Assembly: GCA_031398695.1 (NCBI GenBank)
Contig: JANNNU010000223.1
Coordinates: 1-22,906 of the forward strand
Direction of reading: 5' to 3'
From: JAIYDJ01 sp031398695
Lineage (GTDB): Bacteria; Pseudomonadota; Alphaproteobacteria; Rhodobacterales; Rhodobacteraceae
DNA: 22,906 bases
Shown here: positions 16,117 through 22,906 of the stretch, piece after piece
Position numbering within the stretch: position 1 is the first letter of the stretch
Layout of the letters: every line of letters begins with the position of its first letter
Position numbers and translations under genes: made by a program
The notes under the pieces: generated by a model
The model's database searches: none
The model's input: the letters and a program-made list of their open reading frames with translations, nothing else
What the model was told of the DNA's origin: nothing

Positions 16117-16150
16117 GTGTGCAGCCTGCCACGGATCGGTAAACCAACCG

Positions 16151-16837
16151 TTAACCGAGATACGCCCGCAGCGCCTGTGGCGGGTCGGCGAACAGCGCCT
16201 CGGTCTTGACCGGGGCCGCCGCGACGCCGTCGGCCACCAGCACCGCCAGATCGGCAAACCGTCGGGCGTCGACCGGGTCATGCGTGACCATCAGCACCGT
16301 CGCCGCGCGCGCCACTTCGGCCACCAGCGCCAGCAGGTCGGCCTTCAGCCCCGGGCCAAGCGCCGCAAACGGCTCGTCCAGCAGCAGTACCGGGCGCGCC
16401 TGCAGCAACACCCGCCCCAGGGCCGCCCTGCCCATCTGCCCGCCTGACAGCGCGCCGGGCTTGCGTGCGCCCATGCCCGCCAGCCCCAGCCGGTCGAGCA
16501 CACCCGCCACTTGCGCATGCTGCGCCGTCGTCAGTCGCAGATCGGGCGACAGCGAAAGGCCAAGGTTCTGCGCAACCGTCAGATGCGCGAAGAGGTTCTG
16601 GTCCTGGAACAAAATGCTGACGGGCCGCGTCGCGGGCGGCAGCGGGCCGAGATCTTGCCCCTCCCACTCCACCCGTCCGGCGGCCAGCGGCACGAACCCG
16701 GCCAACGCGAGCAGCAGCGTCGATTTGCCCGCGCCCGACGGACCGATCAGCGCGACCTTCGCCCCCGCTGGCACTGACCAGTCCGCCGACAGCGCAAAGC
16801 CGCCCTGCACGATGCGCACCGCGTCAAACCTCAGCAT
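16151..16837 (-). CDS. thiQ: Thiamine ABC transporter ATP-binding protein
   Basis: ThiQ powers import of thiamine and its phosphates. The 228-residue ATPase has Walker A GPSGAGKST (32-40), Q-loop Q78 in LFQDQNLF, signature LSGGQ (130-134), Walker B LLLDE (151-155) and switch His186. After LSGGQ the usual RQR is MGR, and the D-loop reads AALGPG where most ABC proteins have SALD, so the D-loop Asp is absent. The start at ATG 16837 (MLRFDAVRIV) overlaps the thiP stop by 14 bases, consistent with coupling. The function is assigned mainly from the neighbouring thiB, thiP and TPP riboswitch. Confidence 0.93.
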   Translation of the reverse strand: MLRFDAVRIVQGGFALSADWSVPAGAKVALIGPSGAGKSTLLLALAGFVPLAAGRVEWEGQDLGPLPPATRPVSILFQDQNLFAHLTVAQNLGLSLSPDLRLTTAQHAQVAGVLDRLGLAGMGARKPGALSGGQMGRAALGRVLLQARPVLLLDEPFAALGPGLKADLLALVAEVARAATVLMVTHDPVDARRFADLAVLVADGVAAAPVKTEALFADPPQALRAYLG

Positions 16838-18413
16838 GGCGTCCCCACCTGTCGCACAGCGCAAACAGCGCAAAACTGAGGCCGACCAGCAGCAGCGCCG
16901 CCGCGGCAGCCAGATCGGTGCGGTAACTGCCCATCAGCCGGCTGACGACCACCGGCAAAGTCGCGCCAGAATCGCTGGCAAACAACACGTTCACCCCGAG
17001 ATCGCCCATCGACAGCGCCGCTGCCACCCCGGCCGCGAACCCCAGAACCCGACGCAAGCGGGGCAGGGTGACAAGCCGGAACGCGGACCAGCCCTTGATC
17101 CCCAGCGCCGCCTGCAAGCGGCCATAGTTGGCGTGCAGCGTGCGCGCCTCGGGCACGATCAGCCGATAGACGAAGGGCAGTGCCACGGACGCGTTGACCA
17201 GAACGGTCACCGGCAAAGCCAGTGTCTGCACGCGCACGACCGGATGCAGCAGCAAGAACAGCCCGGTGCCCAGCACCAGCCCCGATGTCGCCAGCGGCAG
17301 CATCGCGGCCAGGCCGACCCAGCGCACCGGCGTCAGCGCCAGCACCAGCCCCGCGATCACCGCCAGCCCGGCCGACACGCTTGCCACCGCCAGCGACCGC
17401 CCCGCCGCCGCCCAGACCGACGGCGGCAGATCGGCCAGCCCCGGCAGTCCGCGCAGCACGACAGCCCCCAGCGGCAGCAGCAGGAACAGCGCCGCCACGC
17501 CGATCCATCCCGCATCCACCGCCCGCCGCCACCCCACCGGCCCTGGCACCACGCAGCGGCGGTCCAGCCCCGCGCCAAAGCCCGCCGGCAGGCTGACCCG
17601 CCCGGCCACCGCGACCGCGCTGACGCACAGCGCCACCTGAACCACCGACAGCGCCGCCGCCCGCGCCAGATCGACGTCGAACAGCACCGCCTGATAGATC
17701 GCGAGTTCGATCGTCGTTGCCCCCGGCCCGCCGCCCAGCGTCAGCGCCACCGCAAAGCTCGACAGGCAGACCATGAAAACCACCAGCGCCGCCCCCGGCA
17801 GCACGGCCCGCAGCATGGGTCGTTCCAGATGCCGGATCACCGCCTGCGGCCCCATCCCGAGGCTTTGCGCCAGCCGAAACCGCTCGACCGGGATTGCCTG
17901 CCATCCGGCCAGCAGCATCCGCACGACCAGGGGCAGGTTCAAGAACACATGCGCCAGCAGAACACCCTGCACGCCGTAGATCGATACCGACGGCGGCCCA
18001 AGTTGAGGCTGCGGCACACCGTCGATCGACCGCACCGGCAGCAAGGACAGCAGGTCGTTGACCACCCCTTGCTGCCCGAACACGGCAATCAACCCCATGA
18101 CCGCGACGATGACCGGCAGCAGGAACGGCGCACCCATCAGCACGATCACCGCCCCCCGCCCGACGAACCTGCGCCGCGCCAAAGCCCGCGCCACCGGCAC
18201 GGCCAGCAGGCACGACAGCGCCGCCGACGCCGCCGCCTGCCACAGGGTGAACCACACCGCCTGCCCGTCCCCCGGCGCAAGCCGAGGCCACCCCCCGGCA
18301 CGCAGGAACACCGCGGCGAGGGGCAGCAGAACCAGCGATGCGACCAGCACTGCGACCGGCACCGCACCCCTCGTTCCCGGCCCGCGGGCTATTGCGACAG
18401 GGCGCTGCGCCAT
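16824..18413 (-). CDS. thiP: Thiamine ABC transporter permease
   Basis: The 529-residue inner-membrane protein consists of two fused permease halves with about twelve hydrophobic segments. Each half has an ABC-coupling loop: AQSLGMGPQAVIRHLERPML (about 183-202) and LQAALGIKGWSAFRLVTLP in the second half. This double-length layout matches ThiP and related iron-type permeases; the TPP riboswitch and ThiB settle it as thiamine. The ATG at 18413 overlaps the thiB stop by 25 bases and has GGAGG-like sequence just upstream. A GTG at 18362, also preceded by a purine-rich stretch, is an alternative start that would shorten the cytoplasmic tip without loss of a membrane segment. Confidence 0.93.
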   Translation of the reverse strand: MAQRPVAIARGPGTRGAVPVAVLVASLVLLPLAAVFLRAGGWPRLAPGDGQAVWFTLWQAAASAALSCLLAVPVARALARRRFVGRGAVIVLMGAPFLLPVIVAVMGLIAVFGQQGVVNDLLSLLPVRSIDGVPQPQLGPPSVSIYGVQGVLLAHVFLNLPLVVRMLLAGWQAIPVERFRLAQSLGMGPQAVIRHLERPMLRAVLPGAALVVFMVCLSSFAVALTLGGGPGATTIELAIYQAVLFDVDLARAAALSVVQVALCVSAVAVAGRVSLPAGFGAGLDRRCVVPGPVGWRRAVDAGWIGVAALFLLLPLGAVVLRGLPGLADLPPSVWAAAGRSLAVASVSAGLAVIAGLVLALTPVRWVGLAAMLPLATSGLVLGTGLFLLLHPVVRVQTLALPVTVLVNASVALPFVYRLIVPEARTLHANYGRLQAALGIKGWSAFRLVTLPRLRRVLGFAAGVAAALSMGDLGVNVLFASDSGATLPVVVSRLMGSYRTDLAAAAALLLVGLSFALFALCDRWGRHAEV

Positions 18414-19372
18414 TCCTCCACCGCCTCCACCCGCAGGGCTTCTGCCTCATCCTCGTTCAGGAACAACACCTTGGCGGGCAACGGCAGGTCGGCCCAGCCG
18501 GCGGGCCATTCCGCTGCCGGCAAGGCCGAGGGAAGCGACCAGTTGGCGGCAGGGATCACCTGCTGGAACGCCGGGGTCAGCACCCAGGCCATGAACGCAT
18601 CCGCCAGTTCGTCCTGGTCGGTCGTGGCGATCTTGCCCACGGTTTCGGCCATGAAATAGTGCCCCTCCGGAAACAGGGCGGCTTTCTTGGTCGCGTCATT
18701 TTCTGCCATTAGGTGATAGGCGGGCGAGGTGGTGTAGCTCAGCACCATGTCGGCCTCGCCGCTGGTGAACAGGCCATAGCTTTCGGACCAGTCCTTGGTC
18801 ACCGTCAGGATGTGCGGCGCAAGGTCGGCCCAGAACGCGGGGGCCTGATCGCCGTAGACCTGCTTGACCCACAACACCAGCGCGAGCCCCGAGATCGACG
18901 TGCGCGGGTCCTGGATCACCACGGTCACGCCATCGGGCAGGGTGCGCATCGCCTCCAGCGAGGTGGGCGGTTCGGCCATGCGGGTGGTGTCGTAGACGAA
19001 GGCGGTGTGGCCCCAGTTGAACGGCAGGAAGGTGTCGTCGGGCCAGGCGACCGGCAGGGTCAGAGCGCCAAGGTCCTGACCGTGCGGGGCAAAATAGCCG
19101 GTCGCCCGCGCGCGGGCCAGCACGTCGGTGGTCAGGCCGATCACCACGTCCGCCTCGGTCCGCCCGCCCTCCAGCAACAGGCGCGGCAGCAGGTTACCGG
19201 TCGAGAATTGCAGGTCGCAGGCGCAGAACGCCTCGAACCCCGTTTCAATCGCCGGTCCGGGACCCCATTCGGAGGTGAAGTAGTCGCCGGCATAGACAGT
19301 TAGCACTGGTGTTTGCGCCGCCGCAGACAGGGCAACGCAAGACAGACCAGCCGCAAGGAGTGTGGATTTCAT
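18389..19372 (-). CDS. thiB: Thiamine-binding periplasmic protein
   Basis: ThiB captures thiamine, TMP and TPP in the periplasm and delivers them to ThiPQ. The 327-residue protein has a signal peptide (about 1-20, MKSTLLAAGL then SAAAQ) and the start of the mature chain LTVYAGDYFTSEWGPG, typical of ThiB (VYTYDSF-like). The body follows the iron/thiamine binding-protein pattern, including DPRTSISGLALVLWV, KDWSESYGLFTSGEADMVLS and SYTTSPAYH. Two in-frame ATGs are close: 19378 sits one base from GGAG, whereas 19372 has it 7 bases away, so 19372 is chosen. It is the first gene of the operon, controlled by the TPP riboswitch just upstream. Confidence 0.94.
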   Translation of the reverse strand: MKSTLLAAGLSCVALSAAAQTPVLTVYAGDYFTSEWGPGPAIETGFEAFCACDLQFSTGNLLPRLLLEGGRTEADVVIGLTTDVLARARATGYFAPHGQDLGALTLPVAWPDDTFLPFNWGHTAFVYDTTRMAEPPTSLEAMRTLPDGVTVVIQDPRTSISGLALVLWVKQVYGDQAPAFWADLAPHILTVTKDWSESYGLFTSGEADMVLSYTTSPAYHLMAENDATKKAALFPEGHYFMAETVGKIATTDQDELADAFMAWVLTPAFQQVIPAANWSLPSALPAAEWPAGWADLPLPAKVLFLNEDEAEALRVEAVEEWRSALSQ

Positions 19373-19376
19373 CGTC

Positions 19377-19414
19377 ATTCTCCAGTTGCGACGGGACAGG
19401 TCGGGCAGGAGAAT
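19377..19414 (-). promoter_or_regulatory. Ribosome-binding-site sequestering hairpin of thiB
   Basis: In the mRNA ATTCTCC (19414-19408) is perfectly complementary to GGAGAAT (19383-19377), which contains the thiB Shine-Dalgarno and the first bases of the upstream ATG. Seven base pairs would close a 24-nt loop. This lies directly after the TPP aptamer, as expected for the expression platform of a translational riboswitch. Confidence 0.6.
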
Positions 19415-19427
19415 TCGAAGACGAACC

Positions 19428-19515
19428 CATGCACCTTCCCTCCGCCGGTATGATCCGGTTCAGGTTCAACGGGTCCGCTTTCGCATCTCAGCCTTTTGGG
19501 CACCCCGAGGTATGC
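19428..19515 (-). promoter_or_regulatory. TPP riboswitch (THI element) upstream of thiB
   Basis: Read on the minus strand, the aptamer's conserved blocks occur in order: CUCGGGGUGCCC, then GGCUGAGAUG, then ACCCGUUGAACCUGA, CCGGAUCAUACCGG and GGCGGAGGGAAG. P1 can form between CAUACCU (5') and AGGUGCAUG (3', with a small bulge). The element binds thiamine pyrophosphate and shuts off the downstream genes. Its location before thiBPQ confirms the substrate of this ABC transporter. Confidence 0.97.
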
Positions 19516-19518
19516 AGC

Positions 19519-19546
19519 AGAATACGAGCTGACGCGCCGGATGCAA
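19519..19546 (-). promoter_or_regulatory. Promoter of the thiBPQ operon
   Basis: On the minus strand TTGCAT (19546-19541) and TATTCT (19524-19519) are 16 bases apart. The expected start, near 19512, falls at the first bases of the riboswitch P1 stem, so the transcript would begin right at the aptamer. The two positions support each other. Confidence 0.65.
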
Positions 19547-19852
19547 GGGGGCGGGAGTGTCGCAGGTCAACCCATGGGAATCGCAGCGTTAACCGGGGGG
19601 TTTCGGCCCGGGGCAGGGTATGACGAGCGTGTGGTTCGCGTATGGCGGACGTATGGCAAAGCGCATGACGTGGGCGGGCGGGGCCGCGGTTAAGCTTTGG
19701 CCGCGAATCACGAGGATGCGGTGCCTTTGGCGCACGGGTGCCTGAAGTGTGGGGCACCAGACTGCGGGTGCTGCACGACGACCATTGCGTATCGTGCCGC
19801 TTTATCGCCGCGCGGGATTGGCCTATGCAGGCTGCCAAAGGGAGCCCCGTGC
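19547..19852. other. Intergenic stretch between the thiB promoter and aroC
   Basis: About 300 bases without a recognised gene. It must contain the aroC promoter, but no good hexamer pair is seen. The octamer-like motif GTATGGC occurs twice close together (near 19647-19665), and CGCGG/CCGCG forms a small inverted repeat near 19685-19706. The frame upstream of aroC is open from 19697 but reads as low-similarity Cys-rich sequence and lacks a ribosome site. GGGAG at 19840-19844 is the aroC ribosome binding site. Confidence 0.5.
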
Positions 19853-20956
19853 ATGAGTTTCAACACCTTCGGCCATCTGTTTCGCGTCACCACCTGGGGG
19901 GAAAGCCATGGGCCGGCCATCGGGGCGGTGGTGGATGGATGTCCGCCGGGGGTGCGGCTGGGCGAGGCGGACCTTCAGCCGTGGCTCGACCGGCGCAAGC
20001 CGGGGCAGAACAAGTTCACCACGCAACGGCAGGAAGACGACGCGGTGCGCATCCTGTCGGGGGTGTTCGACGGCGTGACGACGGGCACGCCGATCGCGCT
20101 GGAGATCCAGAACACCGATCAGCGGTCCAAGGATTACGGGGCCATCGCGCAGGCATTCCGGCCCGGCCATGCCGATCTGACCTATCACCAGAAATACGGG
20201 GTGCGGGACTATCGCGGGGGCGGGCGGTCCTCGGCACGCGAGACGGCGAGCCGGGTAGCGGCGGGGGGTGTGGCGCGCGCGGTGCTGGCGGCGCTGGTGC
20301 CAGCGCTCAAGATCACGGGCTACATGGTGCAGATGGGGGTGCATGGCATCGACCGCACGCGGTTCGACGCGCGTGCCATCGACGCCAACCCGTTCTGGTG
20401 CCCGGACCCTGTCGCCGCGGCACAGTGGGAGAGGTATCTCGACGGGCTGCGCAAATCGCACGACTCGGTCGGCGCGGTGATCGAGGTGGTGGCGGAGGGC
20501 GTGCCCGCAGGCTTGGGCGCGCCGCTTTATGGCAAGCTCGACAGTGACCTTGCGGCAGCGATGATGTCGATCAACGCGGTCAAGGGCGTCGAGATCGGCG
20601 ACGGCATGGCGGCGGCCGCGCTGACCGGCGTGCAGAACGCCGACGAGATGCGGATGGGACCGGGGGGAGTCGCGTTTCTGTCGAACCATGCCGGGGGCAT
20701 TCTGGGAGGCATCAGTTCGGGTCAGCCGGTGGTCGTGCGGTTCGCGGTGAAGCCGACGTCGAGCATCCTTACCCCCCGACAGACGGTGAACGAGGATGGC
20801 GAGGAGATCGACCTGATCACCAAGGGCCGCCACGACCCCTGCGTCGGCATCCGGGCGGTGCCGGTAGGCGAAGCGATGATGGCTTGCGTGCTGCTCGACC
20901 ATCTGCTGCGCGACCGCGGGCAGACGGCGGGCGCGCGGGGCGTCGTCGGCCCCTAG
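19853..20956 (+). CDS. aroC: Chorismate synthase
   Basis: AroC is the last enzyme of the shikimate pathway. It converts EPSP to chorismate and needs reduced FMN. The 367-residue protein has the usual length and motifs: GESHGPAIG near the N-terminus (16-24), DRRKPGQ (46-52), HADLTYHQKYGVRDYRGGGR (106-125) and SSARET (126-131). The last two form the FMN and substrate site. The start is ATG 19853 (MSFNTFG), with GGGAG 8 bases upstream. The frame is open 52 codons further, but that extension is not AroC-like. It appears to be a single-gene unit, ending 4 bases from the end of the convergent EamA gene. Confidence 0.97.
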   Translation: MSFNTFGHLFRVTTWGESHGPAIGAVVDGCPPGVRLGEADLQPWLDRRKPGQNKFTTQRQEDDAVRILSGVFDGVTTGTPIALEIQNTDQRSKDYGAIAQAFRPGHADLTYHQKYGVRDYRGGGRSSARETASRVAAGGVARAVLAALVPALKITGYMVQMGVHGIDRTRFDARAIDANPFWCPDPVAAAQWERYLDGLRKSHDSVGAVIEVVAEGVPAGLGAPLYGKLDSDLAAAMMSINAVKGVEIGDGMAAAALTGVQNADEMRMGPGGVAFLSNHAGGILGGISSGQPVVVRFAVKPTSSILTPRQTVNEDGEEIDLITKGRHDPCVGIRAVPVGEAMMACVLLDHLLRDRGQTAGARGVVGP

Positions 20957-20960
20957 GGCG

Positions 20961-21845
20961 TCAGGGCCGGGGGCGCGACAACTGGACGGCCAGGATGCCG
21001 GCAGCGGCGATGGTGACCCCGGCCAGATCGAGGGCCGAGATGGTCTCGCCCAGCAGGATCGCGGCGATGGTCACCCCGAAGAACGGATTGAGGAAGTGGT
21101 AGGTCGAGGCGCGGATCGCGCCGATCCGCTTGACCAGCCAGAACCAGGTCAGCGTCGCGGCCAGTCCGGGGATGGCGATCTGATAAGCGAAGGCCGCGAT
21201 CAGCGATGACGTCAGGCGGACGTCGTGCTGTTCGAAGAGCAGGGCAGGCAAGGCCAGGAGCGCTGCGCCGACCAGCATCTGCAGGCCGACGATCATCAAC
21301 AGGTTGCCGCCGCCCGACGCGCCGCGCACCGACAGCGTGGCGACGGCAGCCGCGATGGCCCCCGCGACGCACAGCGCGACGCCTAGCGGATCGGCCACGC
21401 CCGTCAACCGCGCGCCCATGATCAGTGCCACGCCGGCAAACCCCGCCGCAAGGCCGGCCAGCCCCAGCGGGCCGGTCCGCTCGCCGGTAAAGGCAAACCC
21501 CAGCGCCGCCACGATCAGCGGCATCGCGGAGGCGATGATGGCTGACAGGGACGCCTCGTTCCACTGCATCGCGGTGAAGTTCAGCCCGAGATAAAGCGCG
21601 TTCTGGCACAGACCGAAGGTGATCACCGCCCGCGCCTGCCCGCCGCGCCAGCCACCCGCCAACGCCCAGGTCTGGCCCAGAGCGCGCGCCAGAGCGACCG
21701 CGATCAGCCCCAACAGCAAGAACCGCAGCGTCAACGCCGTCAGCGGCGGCGCGTCGGCCACGATGATGCGGGCGGTGGCAAAGGCCGACGACCACATCAG
21801 GGAAAAGGCGACACCCATCAGAATGGCGAGCGGATCGAATTTCAT
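20961..21845 (-). CDS. EamA/DMT-family transporter (RhaT-like permease)
   Basis: The 294-residue membrane protein has about ten hydrophobic segments arranged as two EamA repeats, each with the family's pattern. Examples are the N-terminal MWSSAFATARI-type segment, LRFLLLG, and the late RASTYHFLNPFFGVTIAAILLGE segment. Members of this family export or import small metabolites such as amino acids; the substrate here cannot be told from sequence. The start at ATG 21845 (MKFDPLAILMG) has a weak AGG-type ribosome site. The frame is open upstream across the HU terminator, but that part is not protein-like. Its 5' end lies only 20-25 bases below the HU terminator. Confidence 0.88.
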   Translation of the reverse strand: MKFDPLAILMGVAFSLMWSSAFATARIIVADAPPLTALTLRFLLLGLIAVALARALGQTWALAGGWRGGQARAVITFGLCQNALYLGLNFTAMQWNEASLSAIIASAMPLIVAALGFAFTGERTGPLGLAGLAAGFAGVALIMGARLTGVADPLGVALCVAGAIAAAVATLSVRGASGGGNLLMIVGLQMLVGAALLALPALLFEQHDVRLTSSLIAAFAYQIAIPGLAATLTWFWLVKRIGAIRASTYHFLNPFFGVTIAAILLGETISALDLAGVTIAAAGILAVQLSRPRP

Positions 21846-21864
21846 CGGGGCCTTTCTCGCTCGC

Positions 21865-21896
21865 ATGAAAAAGGTCGCCCTTTTGGGGGCGACCTT
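21865..21896 (-). terminator. Terminator of the HU gene
   Basis: A perfect 10-bp inverted repeat (AAGGTCGCCC at 21871-21880 with GGGCGACCTT at 21887-21896, 6-base loop) is followed on the minus strand by TTTTTC. It lies about 40 bases after the HU stop and is a strong intrinsic terminator. Confidence 0.88.
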
Positions 21897-21936
21897 CGGG
21901 TCGGATCGAGGCAGATGCAACCCTGCCCGCACCGTT

Positions 21937-22224
21937 TCAGGCGTTGACGCTGTCTTTCAGCGCCTTGGCGATCGCGAACTTCACCTGCTTGTCGGCGGCT
22001 TTGGTGACCTGCTCGCCGGTGGCGGGGTTGCGGACCAGACGTTCGGGGCGGGCGCGGCAGACGACCTTGCCGAGACCCGGCAGGGTGACCGCACCGCCGG
22101 CAGCGACTTCGCGGGCGACAACGGCGGCGATGGCGTCCATCGCGGCGGTGGCGGTTTTCTTGTCGGACCCCATGGCGTCGGCGACGGCGGCGACGAGTTG
22201 GGTCTTGGTCATCGGTTTGTTCAT
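21937..22224 (-). CDS. HU-family nucleoid DNA-binding protein
   Basis: The 95-residue protein is a DNABII (HU/IHF) family member that bends and compacts DNA. It has the N-terminal helical dimer part (MTKTQLVAAVADAMG...), the GGAVTLPGLGKV core strand and the DNA-binding arm with RNPATG (65-70), where the proline intercalates. It ends in the helix IAKALKDSVN. The arm is preceded by RPERLV rather than the enteric RKARTG, a form I associate with Rhodobacterales HU. ATG 22224 has GGGAAC about 8 bases upstream; Met5 is an alternative start. It appears to be transcribed alone, between its own promoter and a strong terminator. Confidence 0.94.
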   Translation of the reverse strand: MNKPMTKTQLVAAVADAMGSDKKTATAAMDAIAAVVAREVAAGGAVTLPGLGKVVCRARPERLVRNPATGEQVTKAADKQVKFAIAKALKDSVNA

Positions 22225-22292
22225 GTCACTGTTCCCGTTTCTTGGTTGCGCCGGGCTGGGTGCCGCTTGGCCGTCCAGAGGCGAATTTGACC

Positions 22293-22321
22293 GCTACACA
22301 AGGTTTTGGCGCGCAAATCAA
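22293..22321 (-). promoter_or_regulatory. Candidate promoter of the HU gene
   Basis: On the minus strand TTGATT (22321-22316) and TGTAGC (22298-22293) are 17 bases apart, about 70 bases before the HU start. The -10 is only a half match. No better pair is seen in this gap. Confidence 0.35.
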
Positions 22322-22328
22322 GGGCTTT

Positions 22329-22354
22329 TCGCGCAACGCAGCGGCTTTGCGCGA
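22329..22354. repeat. 8-bp inverted repeat between amn and HU
   Basis: TCGCGCAA (22329-22336) and TTGCGCGA (22347-22354) form a perfect 8-bp inverted repeat around a 10-base loop, just upstream of the HU promoter candidate and 27 bases after the amn stop. On the minus strand it is followed by AAAAG, not U, so it is not a classical terminator for amn. It could still be a Rho-assisted 3' end or an operator. Confidence 0.5.
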
Positions 22355-22380
22355 CGTTATGTCGACCCGGCGGCGCGCGG

Positions 22381-22906
22381 TCAGAGGAAGGCGGTTTCCT
22401 CGAAGCTGCGCAGTTTGCGGCTGTGGATGCGTTCGATCGGCATGTCGCGCAACCGCTCCATCGCGCGGATGCCGATCTGCAAATGGCGCGCGACTTGCGT
22501 CTTGTAGAATTCCGACGCCATGCCGGGCAGTTTCAATTCGCCGTGCAAGGGTTTGTCCGAAACGCACAAAAGCGTGCCGTAGGGGACGCGGAACCTGAAG
22601 CCGTTGGCGGCGATGGTGGCGCTTTCCATGTCGAGCGCGATGGCGCGCGATTGCGACAAACGCTGCACCGGGCCGGACTGGTCGCGCAGTTCCCAGTTGC
22701 GGTTGTCGATGGTGGCGACGGTGCCGGTGCGCATGATACGTTTCAGCTCGTAACCTTCCAGCTGCGTCACTTCTTCCACCGCATCTTCAAGCGCGATCTG
22801 GATTTCGGCCAGCGCCGGGATCGGCACCCAGATCGGCAGGTCGGCGTCCAGCACGTGATCCTCGCGCAGATAGGCGTGGGCGAGCACGAAATCGCCAAGG
22901 GATTGC
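22381..22906 (-). CDS. amn: AMP nucleosidase, C-terminal part (partial)
   Basis: The last 174 codons of the gene are inside the window; the 5' part runs off the right edge. AMP nucleosidase splits AMP into adenine and ribose 5-phosphate. The visible segment has the C-terminal nucleoside-phosphorylase-like fold with the characteristic AHAYLREDHVLD, then WVPIPALAEIQIALEDAV and GTVATIDNRNWELR. The SRAIALDMESATIAANGFRF motif, whose Met-Glu-Ser contacts the ribose, and PYGTLLCVSDKPLHGELKLPG follow. The reading frame continues without a stop to the window end. It is followed by HU on the same strand after 156 bases. Confidence 0.93.
   Translation of the reverse strand, partial: QSLGDFVLAHAYLREDHVLDADLPIWVPIPALAEIQIALEDAVEEVTQLEGYELKRIMRTGTVATIDNRNWELRDQSGPVQRLSQSRAIALDMESATIAANGFRFRVPYGTLLCVSDKPLHGELKLPGMASEFYKTQVARHLQIGIRAMERLRDMPIERIHSRKLRSFEETAFL

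Noticed and set aside
16206..18659. 817-codon plus-strand frame opposite thiQ and thiP
   Set aside because: The translation is an Arg/Pro/Gln/His-rich low-complexity string. The minus strand has two clear transporter genes with overlapping stops and starts.
19496..19693. 65-codon plus-strand frame across the riboswitch region
   Set aside because: It begins inside the antisense of the TPP aptamer, has no ribosome site and reads as Gly/Arg-rich noise.
19697..19852. Cys-rich 52-residue extension of AroC
   Set aside because: A good ribosome site precedes the ATG at 19853, which gives the normal chorismate synthase N-terminus. The upstream frame lacks a ribosome site and family similarity.
1..22906. 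CRISPR arrays, insertion sequences, prophage or defence genes
   Set aside because: No spaced direct repeats, transposase-like proteins or terminal inverted repeats with target duplications were seen; all large frames belong to ordinary chromosomal families.

Overview
The window looks like chromosomal core sequence from a GC-rich alphaproteobacterium, most likely Rhodobacterales (Rhodobacteraceae/Paracoccaceae). The grounds are the high GC content, the YlxR/L7Ae-type fusion inside a rimP-nusA-infB operon, the block argJ-mutT-parvulin facing secA, the form of HU, and several protein N-termini (UbiG, prolyl aminopeptidase, HU) that read like that order. This is recognition by eye; no search was run. 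No phage genes, insertion sequences, CRISPR arrays, tRNA or rRNA genes were seen.

Layout. 1-79 (-) is the start of ubiG, divergent from pip (138/141-1121, +). 1122-1291 holds a promoter and a leader with a terminator hairpin. The translation/transcription operon rimP-nusA-ylxR-infB follows (1292-6721, +) and ends in a perfect 17-bp hairpin. A likely 46-residue small protein lies at 6787-6927 (-). argJ-mutT, with a GTGA overlap, sits downstream of a periplasmic parvulin gene (8815-9681, 7450-8793 and 7055-7453, all -). secA (9868-12585, +) is divergent from the parvulin gene. Two envelope genes follow secA: a single-pass Ala/Pro-rich protein of unknown function (12708-13838) and a secreted PstS-like binding protein fused to an OmpA domain (13857-15380). 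The latter overlaps the end of radC tail-to-tail. The minus-strand cluster thiB-thiP-thiQ-radC (19372 to 15358) is led by a promoter and a TPP riboswitch. aroC (19853-20956, +) converges on an EamA-type transporter (20961-21845, -), preceded by HU (21937-22224, -) and the end of AMP nucleosidase (22381 to the right edge, -).

How the genes work together. The rimP operon makes 30S maturation, transcription elongation and translation initiation factors. Its apparent promoter lies upstream of a terminator, with a competing pairing, which suggests attenuation. SecA drives export, and its divergent neighbour is an exported parvulin-type foldase. ThiBPQ imports thiamine (or its phosphates) under TPP control; in the leader a 7-nt anti-Shine-Dalgarno segment can cover the thiB ribosome binding site, pointing to translational control. 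The least explained parts are the two envelope genes behind secA, the small ORF after infB and the rimP leader. No clearly new multi-gene system is evident.
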